A stretch of DNA of 64,000 nt from Eutypa lata (taxonomy: Eukaryota > Ascomycota > Sordariomycetes > Xylariales > Diatrypaceae): assembly GCA_022661535.1 (NCBI GenBank), contig JAKULF010000001.1, positions 1,612,001 through 1,676,000 of the forward strand. Direction: 5' to 3'. Of this stretch, positions 47,275-56,242 are shown in pieces; position 1 is the first letter of the stretch, and every line of letters starts with the position of its first letter. The notes beneath the pieces are model-generated. The model was not told the origin of the DNA, searched no databases, and worked only from the letters and a program-made list of their open reading frames with translations. The position numbers were made by a program, and so were the translations under genes.

Positions 47275-47348
47275 TACATACATACCTACCTACCTACCTA
47301 CCTACCTACCTACCTACCTACCTACCTACCTACCTACCTACCTACACA
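47166..47348 (+). repeat. compound microsatellite leader: (AC)n, (GAAC)n, (CA)n, (CATA)n, (CTAC)n
   Basis: Consecutive simple repeats run straight into the start codon at 47349: AC-rich (about 47172-47190), GAAC (about 47205-47230), CA (about 47240-47270), CATA (about 47270-47284) and about 15 CTAC units (47284-47345). The CA, CATA, CTAC, then CTACACAATG order is repeated in front of the related gene at 54621 on the other strand. Confidence 0.9.
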
Positions 47349-47696
47349 ATGTCATCGAACAACAAGGACACCAAACCCGTTGGGGGTAAGCACGTTCTCA
47401 ACAAAGATGAGGCCAACGCCGAGCCTAGCGCCAACCGCACCAAGCACTGGGAGGCGACGCCGGGCCCAATCACGTTTCTAGGGGGTATTGCCAGAACCCC
47501 CGAAGAGCTGAAGCACAAGCTTGCTCAATTCAAGGAACGCAGCGACCAGAACGTCAATTTCAAGTTTGGCTCGGTCACGGGGCAAGATATCTCCGACTTG
47601 GAGATCGATGAGTACATCATGCAAATCCCGCTGCATGAGAAGGCTGCGTACAAGAAGCTGATGGAGGCAGCCGCTTCGTCCGACAAATCTGGATAA
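47349..47696 (+). CDS. orphan protein A, short member of a two-gene family, 115 aa
   Basis: Single exon beginning at the first ATG after the CTAC run. No known domain. Residues 33-115 align without large gaps with residues 95-177 of the protein at 53752-54621 (-): both start HWEAT-x-GP, share an NF pair and a [VI]P[VL]HE motif, and finish with EAA and SDK-x-G. The DNA around HWEAT-GP is nearly identical. The frame stops with TAA exactly where the relative continues with a CAA codon, and the codons after the stop still resemble the relative for a few residues, so this copy may be truncated. Hydrophilic, no signal peptide. Confidence 0.6.
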   Translation: MSSNNKDTKPVGGKHVLNKDEANAEPSANRTKHWEATPGPITFLGGIARTPEELKHKLAQFKERSDQNVNFKFGSVTGQDISDLEIDEYIMQIPLHEKAAYKKLMEAAASSDKSG

Positions 47697-48902
47697 GCTG
47701 CCAGTACCGGCGAGGAGGTAGATCCCGCCAGGACATGGCAAGTGTTAGAAGGAGGCCGCAAAGCAGGAGGAGAAGATCAAGATACTAGGCTTTTTGTGTG
47801 TTACTATTCCTCACTGGGGAGGTCAGTAAGGATTCGAATACTGGGGCTCCCTGGATAATAATCCAGATATGCTTCTGTTGTTCAAAGTGGAATGAAATGA
47901 TGGTACGATCCCGAGTGAAACCTTCAATATAGGCTGCTATGTGTGTGACATGTGTCGTAAAATGAACGTAAAGACCCAACACTCTATTTCTACTATCGTC
48001 TAGGGCTAAATCCCTATATTAAAACGTTAGGATTACTAGTGGTGTTATGATCGCCGTGTTGCAATCACAATCCCGCTAACCTCACCAGCACATGTAGGTT
48101 TCGGTTGAATATGAATGTTATTGGACTTGCATATTGAGCTGGCAGGCGGTTACTGTCTGCTTGCGATGAAATGTCCAATTTAAATTCGACATAAAGTTGA
48201 ACGTGTAAGAAATATCAATGATGATAATAAGTCGGCATTGTATTTATTTCATCGAGACCGCGATTACAACCGACCCGAATGGTTTCTATTCTGTATTACA
48301 TTTCTTGTACCATGTTAACCTACTGCATTGCAGAATATATCAAGAGCGAGGGCGCTCCGTAGATGTCTTGTGCCCATCTAACTGTTATGTGTATTACGGC
48401 CACAATGATTAGGGGTGACTACAAAAAGGATGTGGGAAAGAAATTACATCTTGCTGGTGATCACCGTTATACATATATGTCATATCATTTTTCACTGATT
48501 CCGTCCCTACTTAGGTTGTTGAAATACGGTGGCTGGTAAATCCAGGTGGCTGGAACGCCCCACACCTGTGGCTATATAATGCGTGAGATGCCCCTTACCT
48601 GCACATAGAGATAACCTATCTAACTACTTAAGTAATAATAACATACAATATAACCTCATAACCTATGTCTATATTCAACATAGGTATACAACCATAGATC
48701 AGTTGAATGTGACACATCCAAAGTCTACTAACCAATGGTCGTCACTGTGAGGCATACGTGTTACATGGAACAATATGCCAGTTATCAGAAAGTATAACAT
48801 TCATGAACTCGAACTAGGTACAACCTACTTGCCCACTCAGCTGTTTCCCTCACTCCTAGCCATCCTCATGGCACTATTTAGATAGTCTTCGCTACCTACC
48901 AC
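47697..48902. other. intergenic, no gene seen
   Basis: About 1.2 kb between orphan A and the 3' end of the helicase-like gene. The first ~90 bases may be decayed coding sequence of orphan A. The rest is AT-moderate without frames of interest. Confidence 0.45.
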
Positions 48903-51079
48903 TTAGTGTTGTGGGTACGAGGTCATAATGGATCCGGGCCAGGCAATTCCTGACGCCCTCTCTATATCCTTGTAATAACGTTGAGTAACGAAGGTTATGT
49001 CCTCTACCGTGTAACGTCCGTTGGAGTCGCAGCGCATTCGATGGTAGAAAGCCCGCATTCTACCTATACGTTGGTTCTGAGGATTTTGCCGCATAGCTTC
49101 AACGTTGACCATCTCTTCATTGCCAATGTGGACACCCTTCATCGAAACTAGATCGTACATGTTGCCATCTTTCACGTCGATGGCAATCGTTTGATGCAAC
49201 CAAGCCCACATGAGCTCCTTCTCCACCAACATGATCTCGTCGTCGGTCAGGGTAGTTAATGCAACTTCGTGCTCAACAAAGGCCACATTGGGAATTTTGA
49301 ATCGCTTTTCCAGTTCGTAGACAGTTTCTTTGATCTGAACCCCGATGAGACGGTCAATAACTGCTTCGCCTAGTCGTATAAGCCCCAATTCCTCCAAGCG
49401 ACGGTCTTGGTTGGCTTTAAGATAGATACCCAGAGCGATCCACATGCCACCTTTCTTCCACTGCTTCAAACCAACGCCTGCGCATTGGTTCAAAATACTA
49501 GGAGAGAGTGGGATATTCGGAGTGGCCCTAGATACAAAGCAACAAGTTTTACTCATTGCTATAGCCGCGAGGCGAATGATAACCCGCTGCACATTCAACT
49601 TTTGAGGATAGTTGAATACGGACGCCAGAAGGTAGGCGATGTTGAAGTCTACTCCTAGCAAATCCTGGGTCATTGCAGATACGGACAAGACTTGGTCACC
49701 CTTAGTGGTGGTTTTATATCTCCCTTGTCCGCAATGGGAGATACATTGGACCCTAGAGAGACGACGGAGCATCTCCACGAGTACGAGAGCGTCGGGTGGG
49801 TTCCTGATAGGAAATTCACCAAGGTTGCGATTGGGCCATTCTTTAACCACGCGCAAGGCCATGAAAAGAACGTCCATGTTCCAAGCCGGACCCCACGGAT
49901 CTCCGCTTTTGGTCATCCTCTCGGCCTCATCCTTGGTGACACAAGCAAACACCTGCACAGCCTTAGGATCTAGAGTCGTCTTGTAAGCCCAAGACATCTC
50001 CCGCTCTAGCTCAGCTCGACTTATGATCCGTTTCTTCTGGATAACCTGGCTTGTCTCCGTGTCAAACAGAAAGGAGGTTGCCGAACACAATGAGACTATA
50101 AGACGCAGGTTAAGTGTTGGTTGTGACGTGCCGATCTCTGGGTCTAATACTACGTTATGTCCTCCTCGAATGCTGGTCAGTAGATCATCAAAAGTCAGAG
50201 CAGTAACCCGTAACTTCTGGCCCGTAATTCCACTACAACATCTAATGTTAGCAGTAAGTTCTCTATAGTATATGGGCGATATCTATGAGTTGTTCGGGGG
50301 TTTTGTTCCTGAAAATGCCTCTTTCAGGAAGAGTAGGTCCAGACACTGCAACTGGCGGTAAAGGGAAGAGATTTACTACAAAATATTACTCACGCTAGCC
50401 TCTCGTTGCTGGGCGCGCTGAAGAAAGCGATAGACGTAGGATCGCGTTGACGGATCTCAAGCAGCCGATAGTTGACGATCTCCTCCCAATCTTCTCCGAG
50501 GAGTTTGATATTGAGTCGAGGATTGATATCAGGAACTTTGATGACATTGATAGCTTCCGTAACTCTGCTGAACGCCGTGATCGTGCGACCCGAGAGGTGA
50601 GGGGCCATCAAAAGGATCGTCATGACTGGATCGTTCTTCTTGACAAGGTCTAGCAAGTGGCCGAAGAAGATCTCGCCAGTCACACTTGCTCTCAGTTCGA
50701 CGTCAACTAAGATCGTTGCTCCCCGAGCCAGTCTACCACCCGTGACCAGGTCCATGAAGTGTTTGTAGAAGGTTAGAATCAAAGGGCCGGATTCGTCTAT
50801 TTTGCCGCGCTCCTGTCCATGGTAAGACTGAGATTTGATCCAGTCGACTCGGTTGGGCAAAACGTAGACAAGAGGAAAGTGTGCGGTCTTTTGCTCAACC
50901 ATGTCACGTATGTGCTGGACCAGTGTGGTGCTCTTGCCAGAGCCATGCGCTCCATACAAGTAGGATACACGAGTTCTTTGGTCATTGAGGCCGCCTTGGA
51001 TGAATTCGTCGATCTCTTTCTGCTTAGCTCTCCAGGCAGAAGTTCGAGGAACCACATGCGGATTGGAAGATGATGCCAT
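48903..51079 (-). CDS. diverged DEAH-box/HA2 helicase-like protein, 671 aa
   Basis: Two exons, 51079-50394 and 50232-48903 (2016 nt), joined by GC|T at a 161-base intron. The N-terminal RecA-like domain has a perfect Walker A, GAHGSGKST (residues 43-51), a motif Ia-like LVYVLP and a motif Ib-like LILTFYKHFMDLV. Walker B is ILVDVEL (about 123-129), so DEAH is not kept, and motif III SAT reads MAP. Motif IV is IAFFSAPSNE (about 217-226). Motif VI, QRxGRxGR in DEAH helicases, reads SRAELEREMSWAY (about 300-312), without the arginine fingers. Beyond it, FPIRNPPDALVLVEMLRRL (about 369-387) fits the start of the winged-helix/HA2 region. It may bind ATP but helicase activity looks lost or altered. 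It sits between orphan genes and is not the ortholog of any standard splicing helicase I can name. Confidence 0.75.
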
Positions 51080-51790
51080 GATGAACCATTCACTGCTCGT
51101 GAATGATTTGTGGGTTAGCGATCAGGTGAATATGTGTACAGCCGCGTGACTGTGTGTGAAGTTGGGAGATAAAATATCGAGGTTGCAGAGCTGGGGTTAT
51201 GTGCGTGCAGGTTATTTTCCTGATCTACCTAGGTGAATAACTACATAATGCATGTGTGTAGTAGGTAGGTAGGTAATTCCTTTTAATTAATTTGGAAAAC
51301 TTTTCTTCCATCACTGTTGTCCGAGCTCAGGTACCTGCCTACCTTACCTATGTGTTTGCTGATAAGAGTTGGGATGACAAAATGGGTAGCACGTGACCCG
51401 CATGTATTCACTCTTCTGAAAAAATAGAACTACATATTAAGCTTCCTATTTACCTTTTCTTAATAGTTTTCAGACACCTATGGTATCTCCTTTCCTCTAT
51501 TCAATCGTAATCGCACCTACCTAGGTACTAGGTAGGTGCATGAGCCTAATACTTGCAGCAAGCCTGGTGCGAACAATCCCACAAAGCCTGATAACTCAGT
51601 GAGGTAAAATATATACATACGTCATACATACTTATCTAAGGGACTAAGCTTGGAAGCTACATACATTACCTCTGGCAGGGCTTCCTTCCTACATATGTAG
51701 GTACCTACCTACCTACATGCCTACATGTATGTAGTTTTATTCCTCGCCGCATTTAATAGTTGTAGGCTTACCCTGGGCAGGTTTATACCA
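51080..51790. promoter_or_regulatory. divergent promoter region rich in CTAC/GTAG simple repeats
   Basis: About 710 bases between the helicase-like start (-) and orphan B (+). TAGGTAGGTAGG lies near 51261-51273, about 185 bases before the helicase start, and TACCTACCTACCTACATG near 51704-51720, just before the first ATGs of orphan B. CCTACCTAGGTACTAGGTAGG near 51517-51537 is an inverted repeat. Confidence 0.55.
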
Positions 51791-52933
51791 ATGGAGCACA
51801 GAACTAGCGACGCGTTTCTGTCAGCCATGGGAAGAGTTCTGGGCGAACAACGAGATGGCACGCAATCCATCCCACGCATCCACAAGGCTGTACGAAGGCA
51901 AATTCGACAGACAGGAGTTTACCTCCCCTGGTTCTCCATGCTGATGCGTAATATCGAGAAACTGGCGTACAAGAATGAGACAGCGCCTTTCTTCGGTGAG
52001 GATGAGGTAGAGCGAAGGCCATATCGCGTCCTCACGGAAGATTTGCATTGCGTGGAGCTCGCCGTCCACCACTGTAAGGATATGGGACAGTCTATGTTTT
52101 CTTCCGTGGGAGGCAAGGCAAAGATTGCATCTCATGAGAGGGGGTACGACTATCCTAAGAATTCGGCAGATCTCCAGCACCTGAACGAACTGCACTATAT
52201 AGCGGAAAAGCGGCTGAAGTTGGAGAAGCAATTGGCTCCACAGTCATCAAGCTCGTCAGGACAGAGCTCCCCGAGGGGATACCCCGGAGCTGGTATGGCC
52301 CGTAATGGACAGTACGGTCCGGGACCAAACCTGCCTGCGACCTCTGGTTCTATTCCGAAGCTAGCGGCCCTAGCTGATAGCTTAGGGGTAGCTGTGCCGG
52401 AGGAAGCAGCTGTGCCGGAGGAAGCAGCTGTGCCGGAGGAAGCAGCTGTGCCGGAGGAAGCAGCTGTGCCGGAGGAAGCAGCTGTGCCGGAGGAAGCAGC
52501 TGTGCCGGAGGAAGCAGCTGTGCCGGAGGAAGCAGTTGTGCCGGACGGCCCACCTGGAAGTCTGAAGCTAGCAGTTTCAGATGATATGGAAATAGTAGCT
52601 CCAGAGGGTGGTGAGGAAGAGGCCGTGGACCGATCACAAGTAAGGTCCCAATTTCCTCAGTTCACCTTTCATGACGAGGGGGATCAAGTGGCCAAGAACT
52701 TTGAGTTGGATGCGAGACCCTTCTACAATTGGGGTTTAGGGGGGGACATATTGGAGAGAGCCCGCCGTCGAGTGTCGCGTATATCTGGTGCTCAGGCAAG
52801 TGCGGTATCGCGTACTCATCTTGGAATTCCGGGGGCACACCGGGACTCCTTTTTGGACCACGCCAATGCAGTAGCTTCTTGGGATGAGACAGCTCAGCCT
52901 AGTGACTGTAACATCCCACGCTCCTGCCACTAG
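51791..52933 (+). CDS. orphan protein B with AVPEEA hexapeptide repeats, ~380 aa
   Basis: Single exon. I prefer the Met at 51791 (MEHRTSDAFLSAMG). The in-frame Met at 51725 would add 22 residues encoded partly by repeat-rich leader and looking like a weak signal peptide, so both remain possible. The first ~150 residues look globular (YLPWFSMLMRNIEKLAYKNE, VLTEDLHCVELAVHHCKDMG, LNELHYIAEKRLKLEKQL). A Ser/Gly-rich linker follows, then eight perfect 6-residue repeats AVPEEA from an 18-bp tandem repeat. An acidic segment and a C-terminal part with FYNWGLGGDILERARRR complete it. No known domain. Repeat length probably varies between strains. Confidence 0.65.
   Translation: MEHRTSDAFLSAMGRVLGEQRDGTQSIPRIHKAVRRQIRQTGVYLPWFSMLMRNIEKLAYKNETAPFFGEDEVERRPYRVLTEDLHCVELAVHHCKDMGQSMFSSVGGKAKIASHERGYDYPKNSADLQHLNELHYIAEKRLKLEKQLAPQSSSSSGQSSPRGYPGAGMARNGQYGPGPNLPATSGSIPKLAALADSLGVAVPEEAAVPEEAAVPEEAAVPEEAAVPEEAAVPEEAAVPEEAAVPEEAVVPDGPPGSLKLAVSDDMEIVAPEGGEEEAVDRSQVRSQFPQFTFHDEGDQVAKNFELDARPFYNWGLGGDILERARRRVSRISGAQASAVSRTHLGIPGAHRDSFLDHANAVASWDETAQPSDCNIPRSCH
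52391..52534 (+). repeat. minisatellite, eight perfect 18-bp units, coding
   Basis: Eight identical units of GCTGTGCCGGAGGAAGCA run end to end, then a ninth partial, diverged unit (GTTGTGCCGGACGGC). The unit length keeps the reading frame of orphan B and encodes AVPEEA. Identity of all units points to recent expansion or ongoing homogenisation. Confidence 0.95.
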
Positions 52934-53751
52934 AGTACTACTTACGTAGATAGTCTAAAGCTGTGATAGTTGTTGGCAAGTCAGGTATCGACATAGAAAC
53001 CGTCTTGTGTTGCGAATATGGTATGAGAATGCTTCTTGTGTTCTACTCATGAACTTTTAAATACAGACGCGTTTTGCTTGGTGTTAGGTATGAAAACAGA
53101 CCTCTTGTGCTGCCAGCAGATAGCGATAAACTATGTGGTTATATGAGTTCAGTTAAATGTAATTATCACGTATGGACCGAGCAGATAGAGCGTAGTATGG
53201 CATATGAAGCTTTTTGTAGGGCATACAGCAAACAGTGATAATCGTCTGAGGACGTCTAGAACTACGGATGGGTGACTACGACGTTCTGTACTATAGAGCT
53301 TTAGCTATAACCTTAAGAGGCGGTCAGGAATTCAAGAGGATTAAAGAAGCCCACAGCTAGGAATTCGTGCACTTAGCATCTATGAAAACGACTCCATTGG
53401 TTTAACATAGCTGCCTTCATCACAGCCGCCACCATAGATACACGTCGAACATGTTACAAAAGAAGCAGAATAATAGGGATACCAAAAGGGGAGATTTATC
53501 TGTGGAGAGAAGTAATCAGCTGCAATTATCTAATGATGGTCCTACTTTTCAACTCACTGGTTCATCACGAATACATATCACAAATAGAGCACATTGGATG
53601 TTCAATACCGGGTGGTAACAGAATTACATTCTGCTTAAAAACAAAAGCAGAAGCATATCTAAAGACTTTTCAAATACAATAAAGCCAATAACGCGCCGTG
53701 TCTTCAAAACCTGACCGGCATCTCCAGCCAGGAACTTCAACATAGCAACGC
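52934..53751. other. intergenic between convergent orphan genes, no gene seen
   Basis: About 820 bases between the stops of orphan B (+) and orphan C (-). Dense stops and no repeats of note. Confidence 0.45.
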
Positions 53752-54621
53752 TTACCACATGGGTTGATCAACTGGTCCCTGATGCTGATCAGCATATTCC
53801 TCCTCGGCATATTCCTCCTCAGCGGGATCCTCCTCAGCGGGATCCTCACCAGCAGATTCCTCCCCAGCATGTTCTTGCCCAATGGTAACTGGCCCAACGG
53901 GAACTAGCTGCCGATTGCGGGCGAAATAGTCGATCATGTCGTCGTCGAGCTCTTTCTTCTTCTCCTCCTCGGTCTTCTGGGTCGCCTTGCTCAACTTGGG
54001 GGCGTACCTCTTACCCTTACCCTTACCGGCGGGAGCTGTTTCGCCACCGGCATTGGCGGGTTTTCCGGATTTACCGGACGAGGCAGGTTGTCCGCCTTTG
54101 TCGGACGGAGCTGCTTCCAGCTCCTTCCGGCGCCGAATCATCTCATGCACCGGGACTTTTTTTATAGCGTCTTGCATAGCAGAAGAGGAAATGCCATGCC
54201 AGTCAATGAAGGTCGACTGGAAATTGCCTCGGTTGGCGCTCTCATTGCGGTCCGCAATGTGGACAGCCTGTTGTATCAAGGCTTCGCGTCTATTAACAGC
54301 CGCGGCACCCGACGTTGGGCCCGACGTCGCTTCCCAGTGTTGGAGACTGGGGTTATCCTTCACAACAGCGCCGATGACGGCACCGCCTCTGCCACGGATC
54401 ATTTGAAGATCCTTGAAGGTGACGGCAGTGGGCCGCTCTCTCGGCGCCAAAGTAAGCTCAGACTGGTCTTCACCAGAGCTGGGATTGGCGCGCTTGGTAG
54501 TAGGCGCGGTCTCGCCTTCGCTGCGACCACGCTTCCCACCAGGCGCTTTGTTGGCCTTGGCCTTGGCTTCGGCCGCAAGTTCATCCAACGTCATATCAAG
54601 ACGAGACTTGGTTGACGACAT
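53752..54621 (-). CDS. orphan protein C, long relative of orphan A, 289 aa
   Basis: Single exon. I chose the Met at 54621 (MSSTKSRLDMTLDELAAEAK) because the 29 upstream codons are a His-Thr run read from the CA/CATA/CTAC microsatellite. The N-terminal part is Lys/Ala-rich with a basic cluster (GGKRGRSE), possibly a nuclear signal. Residues 95-177 match orphan A. A Gly/Ser/Lys-rich linker follows (KGKGKRYAPKL), then KTEEEKKKELDDDMIDYF and an acidic imperfect repeat tail (EESAGEDPAEEDPAEEEYAEEEYAD). No known domain; mostly disordered by composition. It shares its repeat-type leader with orphan A, in opposite orientation about 7 kb away. Confidence 0.65.
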   Translation of the reverse strand: MSSTKSRLDMTLDELAAEAKAKANKAPGGKRGRSEGETAPTTKRANPSSGEDQSELTLAPRERPTAVTFKDLQMIRGRGGAVIGAVVKDNPSLQHWEATSGPTSGAAAVNRREALIQQAVHIADRNESANRGNFQSTFIDWHGISSSAMQDAIKKVPVHEMIRRRKELEAAPSDKGGQPASSGKSGKPANAGGETAPAGKGKGKRYAPKLSKATQKTEEEKKKELDDDMIDYFARNRQLVPVGPVTIGQEHAGEESAGEDPAEEDPAEEEYAEEEYADQHQGPVDQPMW

Positions 54622-54925
54622 CGTGTAGGTAGGTAGGTATGTGTGTATGTGTGTGTGTGTGTGTGTGCGTGTATGTGTGTGTGTGTGTGTATATATATGT
54701 GTGTGCATATATATGTCGTGTCGTGTCGTGTCGTGTCTGTTGTGTCGTGTTTTGGTTATGTGGGGGGAGTCACTTGTGTAGGCAGAATTCTTTTTAAGTT
54801 AGGCAGATTGAACGCGTTCAGGATTAAGTGCAATTAGTGTTTAAACATACATACACAAAGTATGTACCTAACTGTTTAGGTGTATATGTATGTAGGTATG
54901 TAGGTAGGTAGGTAGGTAGGTTAAG
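54622..54925. repeat. compound microsatellite leader of orphan C and flanking CTAC/GTAG repeats
   Basis: On the minus strand, reading towards the gene: a (CACGA)n pentanucleotide run (plus strand about 54715-54740), TATA/CATA steps, CA runs, then CATACCTACCTACCTACACG before the ATG at 54621. A second block of GTAGGTAGGTAGG lies at about 54890-54921, near the right edge of the island. Confidence 0.85.
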
Positions 54926-54956
54926 CTGTATTGAATTCTAACACACAAAGTTCATC

Positions 54957-56242
54957 CTACAGATTAGATTTCTCTACACGGTTGCCTGATTCATCGAAGT
55001 ATATCTTCTTCTCGCTGATTAACGCCTCTTGTAATGTAGTCCCTATTTGCACAGCGCGAAGAGCCCCAGTTGTCGTGAATGGTAGCTTAGTGTTGTCGAG
55101 AACAGCATCGGTGAACTCATTCGACTCCTTGAATTCAAATATGTCCATTAGAAATATTTCTCTCCAATAAGATACGGAATCATACTTACTGCGACAAATG
55201 CATATTCAAAACGCCCATAATAATCAGGTGGTACTTCACGAGTGACTCCTTGACCGGTGTACGTGTTCACGTGATTTGCTTGAGGGTTACCGTTGACGAC
55301 GATTTTACCCTCAGTACCAATGATCTCGGTAGTATCTTCTTGGCCATGGGCCATCATACGAGAACAGAAGTAGTAAGCGATCTTGCCACCCCAGAACTCG
55401 ACAATGCCGACGGCGTTATCACAGTCTCCATACTTTGCAAGGTCCGGATGAACGGCTCGGATCCCGGAAGCAGAGATGGATTTCACGGCAATATTGTCGC
55501 CGAAGAACCAAAGAGTCAGGTCAATGTCGTGCACTAACAGTGGGGTGTCAGTCAGAATCAGGGAATGGCATTCAAGTAGAATAGCTTATTCAGGGGTTTA
55601 TACGAACCGCTCATGTCGGCGAAGCATCCGCCACTATGCTCGGCATATTTGACGAAAAAGTCACCAGGACGGTGCTTATCACATGTCTGTGACCGAATAA
55701 CAACAGGCTGACCGATTGCACCTGTTCCCATTTTCTGGAAGGCATCTCTATAAGAGGCATCAAACCGTCGCGAGAACCCGCAAAGGAACTTAAGGTGTGG
55801 TTTTGCCTCAGCGGCCTTCAGAACCTTGACACACTATCCAAGGGGTGGGTATTAGTACACGACCCATTATCGGATAAAGTTGAATTGTGATGAATAGAAA
55901 CATAGATCGACTTACCGTGCCAATATCCAGGGAAATAGGCTTCTCACATAGAACATGGAGGTCTTTCGCAAGGGCGGCTAAGGATTCTTCTGCGTGTACC
56001 TTGGTAGCCGTGGCGATGACCACAGCTTGCAGCCCCTCGTGATTGAGCATCTGGTCATAGTCGGAATACAGTTTGACACCATAGGGTTCAAGATTCTCTT
56101 TGGCCCAGGCCCACTCAGTTTCATCGGGTGTGAAGGCAGCAACAACCTCAGCACGAGGAGTACGATGTAGGTAATTGACTGCATGTCGCTTCCCCATGCG
56201 TCCCAACCCAGCAATAGCAACTTTTAACTTTTGAACTGACAT
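54957..56242 (-). CDS. Gfo/Idh/MocA family NAD(P)-dependent oxidoreductase, 355 aa
   Basis: Four exons: 56242-55916, 55833-55608, 55533-55190 and 55127-54957 (1068 nt, frame-consistent). The N-terminal Rossmann fold starts KVAIAGLGRMGKRHAVNYL, with ADP-binding GLGRMG. HVLCEKPISLD holds the family's EKP motif with the catalytic Lys. The middle joins read MS|VHDIDLTLWFFGDN, whose His-Asp segment matches the family's substrate-binding HxxD. The C-terminal beta-sheet domain includes EIIGTEGKIVVNG. Relatives include myo-inositol 2-dehydrogenase and other sugar/polyol oxidoreductases. Fungal copies of this branch are often labelled inositol 2-dehydrogenase, but the substrate is not fixed by sequence. 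Probably cytosolic, with no targeting peptide. Confidence 0.9.

Noticed and set aside
47057..47481. Open frames reading as His-Thr and Leu-Pro-Thr-Tyr repeats
   Set aside because: They are direct translations of CA, CATA and CTAC microsatellites in the leader of orphan A, not proteins.
47820..47840. GGATTCGAATACTGGGG resembling a reversed tRNA B-box
   Set aside because: No matching A-box, acceptor stem or cloverleaf could be built around it; no tRNA was found in the window.
48903..51079. Helicase-like gene as an integrated RNA-virus helicase
   Set aside because: The HA2-like region and a spliceosomal-type intron favour a cellular DEAH origin; no polymerase or capsid-like frame accompanies it. 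A search would be needed to exclude it fully.
54622..54708. Upstream in-frame Met giving orphan C a 29-residue His-Thr N-terminus
   Set aside because: The added residues come from the microsatellite leader; the MSS start at 54621 matches the start of orphan A.
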